DNA of 64,000 nucleotides from JAQWRV01 sp045564915. GTDB lineage: Bacteria > Pseudomonadota > Alphaproteobacteria > Rhodospirillales > Rhodospirillaceae. Below are positions 18,242 through 26,461 of the stretch, piece by piece (position 1 is the first letter of the stretch; every line of letters starts with the position of its first letter). The stretch lies in the NCBI GenBank assembly GCA_045564915.1, contig JBJLGL010000011.1, forward strand, positions 124,001 to 188,000. Direction: 5' to 3'. The translations under genes and the position numbers were made by a program. Under the pieces are notes generated by a model. The model searched no databases. It worked only from the letters and a program-made list of their open reading frames with translations, and was not told where the DNA came from.

Positions 18242-19273
18242 TTACTTTTGATAGGCCATTACCATCCAGGTGAACCCGTCTGGCGCCTTAAAGGAGAATG
18301 CGGGTGTGCCAAATTCGTCTTGTAAGACACTAGTCACCTGTGTCGCTCCAGAGTCATTAATCCTTTGATGTATATAGTCAATATCTGAATACCTAACGGT
18401 ATACAGGCTATGGCCCAGGTGGCCTGGCTGGGCAAGATCCAATCTGTCGTCTGCTGGTTTAGGAGAGCGAACAATAAAGCATCTTAATCGGCCTGGCAGA
18501 TGTTCTGAGGGATCGTCACCTGCTTCCGGATCATCAAAATCTACCTCGGAAAATGACTCCGATGGACTCAGATGAAACATATCACTGGGCATGTATCCAG
18601 GCTGATACTCAATATCTACCTGTAGATACCTCTTAAAACCCAAGACATCTTCATAGAAGTCAAAAATGCCGATATCTTCGCCTTGTACAACCAGCGCCAT
18701 ATGGCAGCCTTCACTGAGGCGGAGCAGTGATTTTGTGTTTATTGTGCCATATTTGGGTACCGGAAAATTCATGCGTGACATGGCCACTAGCTGTGCCTCA
18801 GGATTAAACATAAGAAGCTCGCCAGTTGCCGCTAATTCTTCTCGGAAGGGCTTCTTGTCTATTACTTTTTTTCCAAGATCAAAATTGTAGTGTGGACCAA
18901 CTAAGTGAATTGGATGCCCTTGCTGTCGCCACACTTCTCCGTGTACGTAAGCGTTAACAATGTTATCCGTTCGATGTACAGACCAGCGGCAGCCGTGTGT
19001 TCTTAGAGGTGCCATATTAAGGCCAGTGCCTATCGGTTTATCCCATTTCATCAGGCGAATCAGGCCAGCAGTTGCATTCTGATGAAAGAGTCGGACGCTC
19101 GTAAGACCGGAGGGAACGCCGTATAGACTCTTAGCATAGTCTTGCGAGAGGTGACCCTCTGGGCCGCGGCGATATCCACAAGCAGACCAGAATTCTATAG
19201 CTTCCTCTATGTTAGTAACGCCAACGCCGACGTCATAAATTCCACCAATTAAACCATTAGAATTATTTTTCAT
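18242..19273 (-). CDS. Two-domain VOC family protein
   Basis: 343 residues with two VOC-like halves (about 8-165 and 185-340). The start of the first is VGVTNIEEAIEFWSACGYRR and that of the second is ALVVQGEDIGIFDFYEDVLG; the C-terminus FSFKAPDGFTWMVMAYQK matches the family's last strand, but with Met in place of the metal-binding Glu. It is distinct from the 111-1067 protein. Clear His/His/Glu ligands are not visible, so it may be a non-dioxygenase VOC protein. AAGGA precedes the ATG. It is divergent from the APH-fold kinase and 72 bp upstream of the RND adaptor start side. Confidence 0.7.
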   Translation of the reverse strand: MKNNSNGLIGGIYDVGVGVTNIEEAIEFWSACGYRRGPEGHLSQDYAKSLYGVPSGLTSVRLFHQNATAGLIRLMKWDKPIGTGLNMAPLRTHGCRWSVHRTDNIVNAYVHGEVWRQQGHPIHLVGPHYNFDLGKKVIDKKPFREELAATGELLMFNPEAQLVAMSRMNFPVPKYGTINTKSLLRLSEGCHMALVVQGEDIGIFDFYEDVLGFKRYLQVDIEYQPGYMPSDMFHLSPSESFSEVDFDDPEAGDDPSEHLPGRLRCFIVRSPKPADDRLDLAQPGHLGHSLYTVRYSDIDYIHQRINDSGATQVTSVLQDEFGTPAFSFKAPDGFTWMVMAYQK

Positions 19274-19379
19274 ATTTTCTATCCTTAAAAGATAAATCAG
19301 CTTAGGCGTCTAAATTGAAGGTATCACACCTTGACAGATGGTGGCTTCCCTCTGTTTGTTTAGGTGATGGGGAGGTTTT

Positions 19380-20354
19380 ATGGTTTTTCCAGTAATACAT
19401 TCTACGCTCGACCCAAAGGCTCTCATAAAAGAGCTCGAGCAGCGATATGATTTGCAAGATAATGTGCGGTGTCAACTGATTAGCCGTGCAAACAATGATT
19501 TTTATGAGGTGATCTCTGGGAAGAGGCGATTTGCCCTGCGTGTTGCCAAGGCTAATTTTCGCACTACGGAAGAATCTTTATTTGAGGCTGAATATGTGAC
19601 CCACTTAAAACATGCGGGATGTTTAGTCCCGGCGCCTATAAAGACCCAAGACGGGCGCTATTTCTTCGAAGTAGACGCACCAGAAGGCTTGCGGACGATT
19701 ACTCTTATGGATTGGCTGGACGGCAAGCCGTTTGGTAAAGGTATTAGCCCAGAAGAAGCGAATCACATGGGATCTGCTCTCGCCACCCTACACGATGCTG
19801 GTGAGTCATTTGAGTCTAAAGCATTAAGGTCTATAGATACTGTCAAGATACTTAGAGATCGCATGCCAGACTTATATCTCTTGCTGGACCACGATCCCGA
19901 GCATCGTTTGTTCTATGAAAGGGCAACTGCAACTGTAGAAACGGCTTTTCAGCAGTTAGATTCTACCGCTTTGCGACGGGGTGCTGTCCACGGCGATTTT
20001 CAATTTGCCAATGCGATGAGAACGCCAACTGGTTCGATTGCTGTGATTGACTTTGATACCTGCGGTGTTGGTTACTGTGCTGAGGATCTATATACTTTTA
20101 TCTGGCGCAGTGACATGGAAATTCGGGACACCTCTGTAAACCAGGCTTTCTTCTCAGGATACGAAAGTGTGCGTCCACTTAGCGACGAAGAGCGCCAGCA
20201 TGGACCACTTTTCCGATTAGCACGTGACCTTGTAATGTCGTCAAGCTTCGCTATTCTTATAAATAGAATCGGTCCGGTGCCAGGGTTTGATGGAGATTTC
20301 CAGCCGTTCACTGACCTTGCTCGGAGGCACCTAGTCGAAGCTGAATTGGCGTAA
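19380..20354 (+). CDS. APH/ThrB-fold small-molecule kinase
   Basis: 324 residues, ATG with GGAGG at 19371-19375. The catalytic loop VHGDFQFANAM (about 201-211) has the HGDxxxxN Brenner motif, and AVIDFDTCGVGY gives the metal-binding aspartate. The fold covers homoserine kinase II, choline, SrkA-type Ser/Thr and aminoglycoside kinases; length and the LMDWLDGKPFGK hinge fit the homoserine/SrkA-like branch. It phosphorylates a small hydroxylated molecule or side chain in the cytoplasm. A perfect TTGACA at 19331-19336 lies upstream, but its -10 is poor. Followed by the oxygenase/sulfotransferase pair after 147 bp. Confidence 0.8.
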   Translation: MVFPVIHSTLDPKALIKELEQRYDLQDNVRCQLISRANNDFYEVISGKRRFALRVAKANFRTTEESLFEAEYVTHLKHAGCLVPAPIKTQDGRYFFEVDAPEGLRTITLMDWLDGKPFGKGISPEEANHMGSALATLHDAGESFESKALRSIDTVKILRDRMPDLYLLLDHDPEHRLFYERATATVETAFQQLDSTALRRGAVHGDFQFANAMRTPTGSIAVIDFDTCGVGYCAEDLYTFIWRSDMEIRDTSVNQAFFSGYESVRPLSDEERQHGPLFRLARDLVMSSSFAILINRIGPVPGFDGDFQPFTDLARRHLVEAELA

Positions 20355-20501
20355 GTGCTGTGGTGAACTCCTTGGCTAAGCATTACCCTGTCGCTGGAAT
20401 TGTACAATCAGTTCAGAACCGCTATAGCAGATCAACCATGGAATACGTCCAAAACTCATGTTTATATTAACTCTGTGGAATACTAGGGGGCTGCAATAAA
20501 T

Positions 20502-21278
20502 GTGGTTTGGCGCCAAATACAGAGATCTAATAAGTTGACTGCTAATCTTTCAGAGGGCCAGTTTTCGGTCGCAGAGTCTTTTAAGAACTCTCTCGAAGTT
20601 TCCTTAACTACAAAGCCAGTTGAAATGGAACCATCGCCCCATTTTTACGGCCATGATGCATTTGAACCGGGTCTGTATAGCAGGATTAGGCAACATCTAC
20701 CCCAAAGTGAGCACTATGGCGGTATTGGAGCTAGGACTAGTAATAAGCGGGCAAGAAAAACCAGGCTAGTACTTCCAATGGTACCGGATAATCTATCTCG
20801 CCTACCAGGTCCGCTTAAGAGCTTTTGGGAGCAGGCGACAAATTATTTTACTTCAGCCGAATTCTTGCGACTCGCACTCACGTCTTATCAACCAATGCTA
20901 GCTCGGCTCCGTCCTGATCTAATAAATCATGACCAATTCAACGTTAGATTTGAACTTCTGCGTGACACCACAGCGTATGGTATCGGGCCTCACTCGGATA
21001 ATCCAAAAAAGGTGATGACCCTTCTTTTCTATTTGTCTGGAGGAGAACTAAGCGAGTCACTAGGAACCTCGTTTTATCTTCCCAACGAGGTTGGGTTTAG
21101 TTGCAAAAAAGGTATCCACTATGACTATGATAAGTTTACAAGATTAAAGACTTGTCCATATGCGCCTAATACCATCCTATCCTTTTTAAGAACTGATACT
21201 TCTTTTCATGGCGTTGAAGTTATTAAGGAAGAGAATGTTCAGCGCGATGTGTTGCGCTGGATGTTATGGAAGCAGTAA
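20502..21278 (+). CDS. 2OG-Fe(II) oxygenase-like protein
   Basis: About 258 residues from GTG at 20502 (AGGGGG at 20485-20490); an in-frame ATG 41 codons later is an alternative, so the start is uncertain. IGPHSDNPKKVMTLLFYLSGG (HxD in GPHSDNP), then the distal DTSFHGVEVI and DVLRWMLW give the His-Asp-His iron facial triad and the 2-oxoglutarate-binding arginine expected for this superfamily. Such enzymes hydroxylate small molecules or proteins. The stop is 4 bp from the start of the sulfotransferase-like gene, so hydroxylation followed by sulfation of the same molecule is a reasonable hypothesis. Confidence 0.7.
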   Translation: MVWRQIQRSNKLTANLSEGQFSVAESFKNSLEVSLTTKPVEMEPSPHFYGHDAFEPGLYSRIRQHLPQSEHYGGIGARTSNKRARKTRLVLPMVPDNLSRLPGPLKSFWEQATNYFTSAEFLRLALTSYQPMLARLRPDLINHDQFNVRFELLRDTTAYGIGPHSDNPKKVMTLLFYLSGGELSESLGTSFYLPNEVGFSCKKGIHYDYDKFTRLKTCPYAPNTILSFLRTDTSFHGVEVIKEENVQRDVLRWMLWKQ

Positions 21279-21282
21279 GCTG

Positions 21283-22284
21283 ATGAGAGACGCGCCCGAT
21301 AAGATGCCTCAAAGTGCAGTTGTGCAGTTAGATGGCAAGGGAAAGCCTGTTGTTGAAATCTCCCCCAGATTTTTAAACCAACCAATGATCTTGATAACTC
21401 AGATTCAGCGTTCAGGCGGAACATTGATCTCACAACTGTTTGATGGACACCCACAAATTTATGCACACCCTCACGAACTGCATATCGGATATCCGGAAAA
21501 ATGGCACTGGCCACAACTTAGCTTAAGTGATGATCCCAAGGTGTGGTTTAATTGTCTCTATGAGGAGCGTTTGGAGCAATTTTATGGCAAGGGCTACTAT
21601 AAGCCTGGCATGAACAGTTTTGCTCTTAAAGAGGTTCACCCTTTCTCCTTTGATCCAAAAATACAGCAGGCTGTCTTCTCTCAGGGTCTAAAGTTTAAGC
21701 CTCCTAATTCTCAGAGGGAGATCCTCAATATATATTATACATCCTTCTTCGCAGCCTGGTCTGATACGCCGACCAACCCAGGAGGCAGATATATTTCCGC
21801 CTTCTGTCCACGTATCTTAATGCTTCCCGATAGTACAGAGCGCTTTATTAGGGACTATCCCGATGGTCATATTGTTTCATCCGTGCGTGATCCGAGGACC
21901 TGGTATGCCTCGGCTAGCCGTCATGCCCCTGCATACGAAGACGTTCGCGAAGCTATAGCACTTTGGAGGATGTCTACCACTTACGCTATTAGACTTAAGA
22001 AGATGATGCCTGATTATATCTTCTTAACGAGCTACGAAAAGCTTGTCAGCGAGACAGAGGATACAATGCGCCGAATGGCGACATTCTTGGGGATTGATTT
22101 TGATAACTCATTGCTCATGCCAACATATGTATCTAAACCAATTCTGCCAAATTCGTCATACGAACGGAAATCCTATGGTGTTAATGCGGATTCAACAAAG
22201 ACTGCCGCTCAACTCAATGACCGTGATCGCGCTTATATCGAAGAAAAGGCTATGCCTTTATATGAGGAGGCTGTGTCGCTCTGA
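21283..22284 (+). CDS. Sulfotransferase-like protein
   Basis: 333 residues from ATG 21283. A longer frame opens at 21208 but would overlap the preceding gene and adds residues unlike the family. ITQIQRSGGTLISQLFDGHP (about 37-56) is the PAPS 5'-phosphosulfate loop, SSVRDPRTWYASASRH the 3'-phosphate region, and SYEKLVSETEDTMRRMATFL a typical C-terminal helix. It would transfer sulfate from PAPS to a hydroxyl of a small molecule, glycan or peptide. The 4-bp gap to the oxygenase points to co-translation. Convergent with the dehydrogenase at 22324. Confidence 0.8.
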   Translation: MRDAPDKMPQSAVVQLDGKGKPVVEISPRFLNQPMILITQIQRSGGTLISQLFDGHPQIYAHPHELHIGYPEKWHWPQLSLSDDPKVWFNCLYEERLEQFYGKGYYKPGMNSFALKEVHPFSFDPKIQQAVFSQGLKFKPPNSQREILNIYYTSFFAAWSDTPTNPGGRYISAFCPRILMLPDSTERFIRDYPDGHIVSSVRDPRTWYASASRHAPAYEDVREAIALWRMSTTYAIRLKKMMPDYIFLTSYEKLVSETEDTMRRMATFLGIDFDNSLLMPTYVSKPILPNSSYERKSYGVNADSTKTAAQLNDRDRAYIEEKAMPLYEEAVSL

Positions 22285-22323
22285 CTTTAATGTTTGGGAA
22301 TTCCTTTAATAGCATTCTGTTTT

Positions 22324-23487
22324 CTAGTAGCCTGCGGCTTGGTCTACGACAGATAGCATGGGCTGACCGCTGACATAGCGGCGTAGGTTCTCGCGCATTA
22401 TAATCCAAAATATATCGCGGTCTGAATCGTTTCTGCTAGAGATGTGTGGAGTGATAAGTAAGTTGGGTGCATCCCAAAGCGGGTGGGTTGGCGGTACGGG
22501 TTCAGGGTCCTGCACATCAAGCCCAGCTCCGGCGATGGCACCACTTTCTAGTGCTTTTATAAGGTCTTGTGTTACTACGCTGCTACCCCGGCCCACGTTT
22601 ATAAATAGACTTGAAGATTTCATTCGGGCAAAAATGTCTTCATTGAAAAGGCCACGCGTACTATTCGTTAAGGGCAGCGCGTTAACGATAACATCTGCTT
22701 TCTCCACTAGGTCAGGCAGCTCATGAGGCTGTCCAACATAGTCGACAAAGGCCGGGCCCTGGCGGTTTGAATTGCGTGTCGCAATGACTTTCATTCCAAG
22801 ATCAGAAGCCAAACGAGCAGTCGCCGTTCCTATACCACCTAGGCCAGCCACCAGCATAGTCTTGCCGTTAATCGACCAGAGGTCACTCGGCGGCATCGCA
22901 AACTGATTCCAGTTCCTCTGCGTCTGCGCATCTGCGTAATGGTCAAGCCCACGTGCGAAATAGAACATCATAGCGATTACATGCTCAGCAATTTGTGGGC
23001 CTGCTACTTTCTGCATATTAGTGATTAGATAATTACCTTGTGCTACTTCAGGTATGGATAAGCAGTGCTCAACGCCTGCATAGGGCATATGTAACCAGTG
23101 CAAATTGGGACTGGCACGAAGTAGATCTGTGTCGCAGAAGCCGACGGCAGCAGTGATTATTGCTCTATTATTAGAAATGGCTTGTATAGCGGCGCGGTAG
23201 TTTTGTGCCGGAATAAGCTTCACCCTCTCAGAAAGTTCAGATTGATACCAGGCAAGGCGACCAGGTCCGTCTATCAAGACAAGAATTGCATTTGGTTTTT
23301 TCCATCCTGGCATGTCGCTCACTGGAATATCACTTTCCACGATACCGAGCTTGGCGATCACGTCTGCTGATGTTTGTTCGGCGTGCCCTGGAGGAGTCAA
23401 GGCTAAGAAGCACGACAAAAACAACGGGCCGCAGAATTGTTTATGTATAGTTCTTATAGTCAAGGCTCCATTAGGAATATCAAACAT
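22324..23487 (-). CDS. D-isomer-specific 2-hydroxyacid dehydrogenase with signal-like N-terminus
   Basis: 387 residues. The NAD(P)-binding domain has VAGLGGIGTATARLA (Rossmann), followed after beta2 by ATRNSN, where the absence of an acidic residue suggests NADP. Catalytic residues are Arg in NVGRGSSVV, Glu in DPEPVPPTHPLW and His in LITPHISS. Before the catalytic fold (which begins near residue 68) is a hydrophobic N-terminus, FCGPLFLSCFLALTPPGHA, that looks like a Sec signal with AHA/GHA cleavage. A cytoplasmic NAD(P) enzyme with a secretory signal is unexpected. No good Shine-Dalgarno precedes the ATG, so the start may be wrong, although no strong downstream start replaces it. Confidence 0.83.
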   Translation of the reverse strand: MFDIPNGALTIRTIHKQFCGPLFLSCFLALTPPGHAEQTSADVIAKLGIVESDIPVSDMPGWKKPNAILVLIDGPGRLAWYQSELSERVKLIPAQNYRAAIQAISNNRAIITAAVGFCDTDLLRASPNLHWLHMPYAGVEHCLSIPEVAQGNYLITNMQKVAGPQIAEHVIAMMFYFARGLDHYADAQTQRNWNQFAMPPSDLWSINGKTMLVAGLGGIGTATARLASDLGMKVIATRNSNRQGPAFVDYVGQPHELPDLVEKADVIVNALPLTNSTRGLFNEDIFARMKSSSLFINVGRGSSVVTQDLIKALESGAIAGAGLDVQDPEPVPPTHPLWDAPNLLITPHISSRNDSDRDIFWIIMRENLRRYVSGQPMLSVVDQAAGY

Positions 23488-23505
23488 ATGGGTTGCCAGC
23501 GACGC

Positions 23506-24264
23506 TTAGCCAACAGTCTTATCAAATTCAATCAATTCATAGTGGGTCTGCATGTAGCCAGCCACTCCCCCCCTAAGAAAGGTATAATCTCCATCGGAGG
23601 TGGTAAACACTTCATAGGGAGGGTGCTCTTCTGGCAGGTCGGTATTGGTTGGCACTTGGAAGTGATGGGCATCAAAAGTGCCGGCGCCAACAGTGATTTT
23701 CTCGTCGCCAACGTAGACCAAGTCCAAGCGAAGAGGGTAAAGCATTGGGCCAGTGGCGCCGCGGTGATCTGGCGAGCACAGCAACAATTCATCGATACTT
23801 TGCTGGCCGGGGCCTCGATTAAGGTCATAGTGAGCAAAATGCCAGCTGTCACACGCGATGGCATGATTCTGGAAGGACTTCAAAGGGCCGTGCTTGTGCT
23901 CCATTGTTTGAGATATACGCCCTTCTTTTGTAGTGAATGCTTCGCACTCAGTATGAGAGCTGTGGAATTTGAACCAGCCTGTTCCCATGAATTCATCTGC
24001 AACTGTTAAGCGGACAAAGCAATCTTGTGGCATCCAATTTTCGTCTATTGTATAAGTAGCGTCACGCATTACGGATGGGCGATCGTCAATCTCAGTATGG
24101 ACTCCGATCGTGCGTCCTCCCCAACCATACTTGGTGATGGTGTAAAACTCTCTGCCCCGTTCCTGGTCCATTCTTTCTGGTTTTTTTGAGGTATAGGCGA
24201 TTACACCCCGCACAACGGTATGGTCGATCTGTGTTATCGGCGGTTTTTTTTCAGCTTTGGCCAT
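23506..24264 (-). CDS. Conserved-looking protein of unknown function
   Basis: 252 residues, ATG with AGGGA upstream. No family recognised with certainty. The protein is rich in His, Asp and aromatic residues, with many short beta-like stretches (RLTVADEFMGTGWFKFHSS, EVFTTSDGDYTFLRGG) and no membrane segment or signal. It may be a beta-barrel or lipocalin-like binding protein or enzyme. It lies 18 bp upstream of the dehydrogenase on the same strand, so the two are probably one transcript and may act on the same compound. A C7 run occurs in the coding region near 23565. Confidence 0.65.
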   Translation of the reverse strand: MAKAEKKPPITQIDHTVVRGVIAYTSKKPERMDQERGREFYTITKYGWGGRTIGVHTEIDDRPSVMRDATYTIDENWMPQDCFVRLTVADEFMGTGWFKFHSSHTECEAFTTKEGRISQTMEHKHGPLKSFQNHAIACDSWHFAHYDLNRGPGQQSIDELLLCSPDHRGATGPMLYPLRLDLVYVGDEKITVGAGTFDAHHFQVPTNTDLPEEHPPYEVFTTSDGDYTFLRGGVAGYMQTHYELIEFDKTVG

Positions 24265-24734
24265 AATTTTTCCCTAACCTATCGGCTGTTCTTTGTCAGT
24301 TGTGAGCTACTGATATCATACGCACCCTAAATTGTTTATCCAAGGTTGCTGTATTCTTTTAGCACCATCGCAGACGCTGTTCAGTTTATTCTCAGGCTCG
24401 ATACACGCCTCACAAAGATGATATTCCAGACCATACTTTGGGGATGTATAATATCTATTTGGCTGCGAAGAAGGTTGTAATATGGCGTGGTGATGAGGTC
24501 AGCAACTCTATCAGTAAGACCTAACACATTCATATCTATGAACCGTAAGCATTGAGGTAGGTTTGTTGCATCGAGGTGTTTCGGATTGCAGATTATTGGA
24601 AGAGGGCTCTAATATTACTGTGGTTAGCACTGGCCCTCGCTTATGCAGGGGTCTATATCGCTAGGCTTTATTGTCGGAATATATAGAATGATCTCAAAGC
24701 TTAATATTTTTCTTTCAATCAGTACCTTATATAT
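24265..24734. other. 470-bp AT-rich intergenic region with a possible small membrane ORF
   Basis: No tRNA or clear terminator was found. A GTG-initiated 36-codon frame lies at 24576-24686 (+). Its product has an N-terminal WKR, one hydrophobic span of about 19 residues (ALILLWLALALAYAGVYIA) and a basic tail, as in single-pass small membrane proteins, but it lacks an obvious Shine-Dalgarno. The region separates a convergent-free boundary between the unknown protein (-) and the AT-rich gene pair (+). Confidence 0.3.
24576..24686 (+). CDS. Possible 36-residue single-pass membrane peptide
   Basis: The frame GTG 24576 to TAG 24684-24686 encodes a charged N-terminus (FRIADYWKRA), a ~19-residue hydrophobic segment and a polar end (RLYCRN). 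Topology resembles small regulatory membrane peptides. There is no ribosome-binding site directly upstream and the start is non-ATG, so this may be a chance frame. Confidence 0.2.
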   Translation: MFRIADYWKRALILLWLALALAYAGVYIARLYCRNI

Positions 24735-25493
24735 ATGTATTCAACTGATGCTCTGTTGCGTAGCGCCGAGAAAGATTTAATGGCTAAGAAGCGAGGTATG
24801 GAGGCTCACGTTTCAATGCGTCTGCCGCCTTTAGACGAAACCAACAATGCCCCCTTAGGCACCTATTTTAAGGAATCATTCATAGACGAAATCATTGAGA
24901 AAGTTAGATTAGAGATTGCAGCTAGATCTAGCAAACAAAGGTTGTGGAGAGATCTGGAGGCTTTGGGTTATGCATTGCGGCATTATGAAGAAAGTGATCA
25001 GCATCCAACGCTGAAACAACAACAAGAAAGTTTACAAGAGTTTAGTACATCACTAAATAACACCCAAATACGACTTAGAAAGTTACTGAAACCAGAATCT
25101 GGTTCAGGAAAATTATCATTCACCTTTGACAAAACACTGAGGCTTGGCAACAGAACCAGCCCGGAATTAGACTACCTCGATACAATTAATAATCTTTTTG
25201 AAGGCATGACAGCTCTCGCAGGATGGGGAACTACTGCTTTGAATGACGAGGAGCTAGGGTTAGCTAGTTGGGACACAGCTCACGATGCAGCGCTTGATCA
25301 ACTCGGCAAGATATATCAACATACATTTGACGAAGAACCGTCAGTAATCAGCGCTGAAGTAAGTCTGACGGAGAATGCGTTTGTTGTTTTTATGAGCCTA
25401 TGCCTTAATAAGGTACTAACCCAGAAAGTGAGCATAGAAAAGGGTGCGCTTATTATGTCTTGGATCCGACATAAGAACAAAAAGAAAAAATAA
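24735..25493 (+). CDS. Unknown mostly helical protein
   Basis: 252 residues, no family recognised. It is hydrophilic and largely helical, ending in a lysine-rich tail (RHKNKKKK). No signal peptide; the stretch AFVVFMSLCLNKVL near the C-terminus is mildly hydrophobic. No Shine-Dalgarno precedes the ATG; internal ATGs at 24780 and 24798 are alternatives. The gene is more AT-rich than its neighbours and lies 2 bp upstream of the HD-domain gene, so the two are translationally coupled and probably function together. Acquisition by transfer is possible. Confidence 0.6.
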   Translation: MYSTDALLRSAEKDLMAKKRGMEAHVSMRLPPLDETNNAPLGTYFKESFIDEIIEKVRLEIAARSSKQRLWRDLEALGYALRHYEESDQHPTLKQQQESLQEFSTSLNNTQIRLRKLLKPESGSGKLSFTFDKTLRLGNRTSPELDYLDTINNLFEGMTALAGWGTTALNDEELGLASWDTAHDAALDQLGKIYQHTFDEEPSVISAEVSLTENAFVVFMSLCLNKVLTQKVSIEKGALIMSWIRHKNKKKK

Positions 25494-25495
25494 AT

Positions 25496-26101
25496 ATGGG
25501 AGACAAACAAGATTCTAGAGCGGACGATCCCACTGATAACGGCAAAGAGTTTGCACCGTGGGTTTTGGACAATATTCGAAAGTCAGAGTTTGCAAAAGGA
25601 TTTGTTGACCGAGTTCTTGTCCACCTTAGAGAATTGCACCAGACTCGGGCTGAGGGTTCAGCATTTAGCAAAGTTACACGCCTTGAACACTGCCTGCAAA
25701 CAGCCACACTTGCATATAAAGCCGGTGAAGATGAAGAGTATGTTGTTGTCAGCACACTACATGATATAGGAGACTTATTGGCTCCGTTTAATCATGGTGA
25801 ATTTGCTGCAGCGATGTTGGAGCCTTTCGTAAGTGAAAAGAATCATTGGTTGGTGGCCAACCATCACACTTTTCAAGGTTATCACTATTTTGAAGATATC
25901 GGACTCAATAGGAATCTACGCGATAAATTTAATGGCCATCCATGGTTCGAGGACGCGATAAACTTCTGTGAAAACTATGACATGCCAGCGTTTAATCCTG
26001 AGCTAGACCACATGAGTCTGGAAGATTTAGAACCGATGATTAGGCGGCTTTTGATGGCGCCGAAGAAATCCGTTTGGGTGCCTAACCCACCACATTACTG
26101 A
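25496..26101 (+). CDS. HD-domain protein, PhnZ-like (possible mixed-valent diiron oxygenase)
   Basis: 201 residues. Visible metal-ligand pattern: His65 in EHCLQTATLA, His89-Asp90 in LHDIGD, His100 in NHGEF, His123/124 in NHHTFQGYH and Asp162 in ENYDMPAF. The HCLQTA...HDIGD arrangement resembles the PhnZ/TmpB and inositol-oxygenase group, which are diiron HD oxygenases, more than nucleotide phosphohydrolases, but hydrolase activity cannot be excluded. PhnZ itself works with a 2OG oxygenase (PhnY) on 2-aminoethylphosphonate; none is adjacent here, the neighbour being an unknown helical protein 2 bp upstream. No Shine-Dalgarno, consistent with coupling. Confidence 0.75.
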   Translation: MGDKQDSRADDPTDNGKEFAPWVLDNIRKSEFAKGFVDRVLVHLRELHQTRAEGSAFSKVTRLEHCLQTATLAYKAGEDEEYVVVSTLHDIGDLLAPFNHGEFAAAMLEPFVSEKNHWLVANHHTFQGYHYFEDIGLNRNLRDKFNGHPWFEDAINFCENYDMPAFNPELDHMSLEDLEPMIRRLLMAPKKSVWVPNPPHY

Positions 26102-26461
26102 GAGAATTAATATTAATGAGAATCTCTTAAATATACCTACTAAGAATAGAAGGGGTGATACAAGAGACTGCATAAATTCTTATTTTGTTGGCAAAATATA
26201 ATAACCTTAATTTAGCAGCCGTTCCAAGCAGCTATAACTGACCAGCGTGAGCCTTTTCTGACGCCTCGCTTGTTTCCAAAGCCTAGTTTGGTTGTCTTCT
26301 CAGTATTTAAGGTCTTTCCGATGTGTGGGGAGAGCTTGGAGTTCGGTATAAACCCTGCCAGAGCTTGTTCCCGACAGCAATGTTGTAACTTTAGCGCAGC
26401 ACCCTAAGGCTGCATCAGAATAAGAACTGGCATGATCCTTGTGAGCACAAACACAATAAAT
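26102..26461. other. 360-bp intergenic region, nothing recognised
   Basis: The space between the convergent HD-domain gene (+) and amidase (-) contains no convincing ORF, RNA gene or U-tract terminator. The first 100 bp are AT-rich and include TTAATATTAA. It looks like a 3'-3' spacer at the edge of the AT-rich island. Confidence 0.4.

Noticed and set aside
21208..21282. N-terminal extension of the sulfotransferase overlapping the oxygenase gene
   Set aside because: The overlap is in a different frame from the upstream gene; ATG 21283 lies 4 bp after its stop and gives a normal sulfotransferase N-terminus, so there is no frameshift or fusion.
24265..24734. tRNA-like GGCTCGATACACGCC near 24395
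   Set aside because: It lacks a cloverleaf-compatible acceptor stem and anticodon arm; no tRNA supported.
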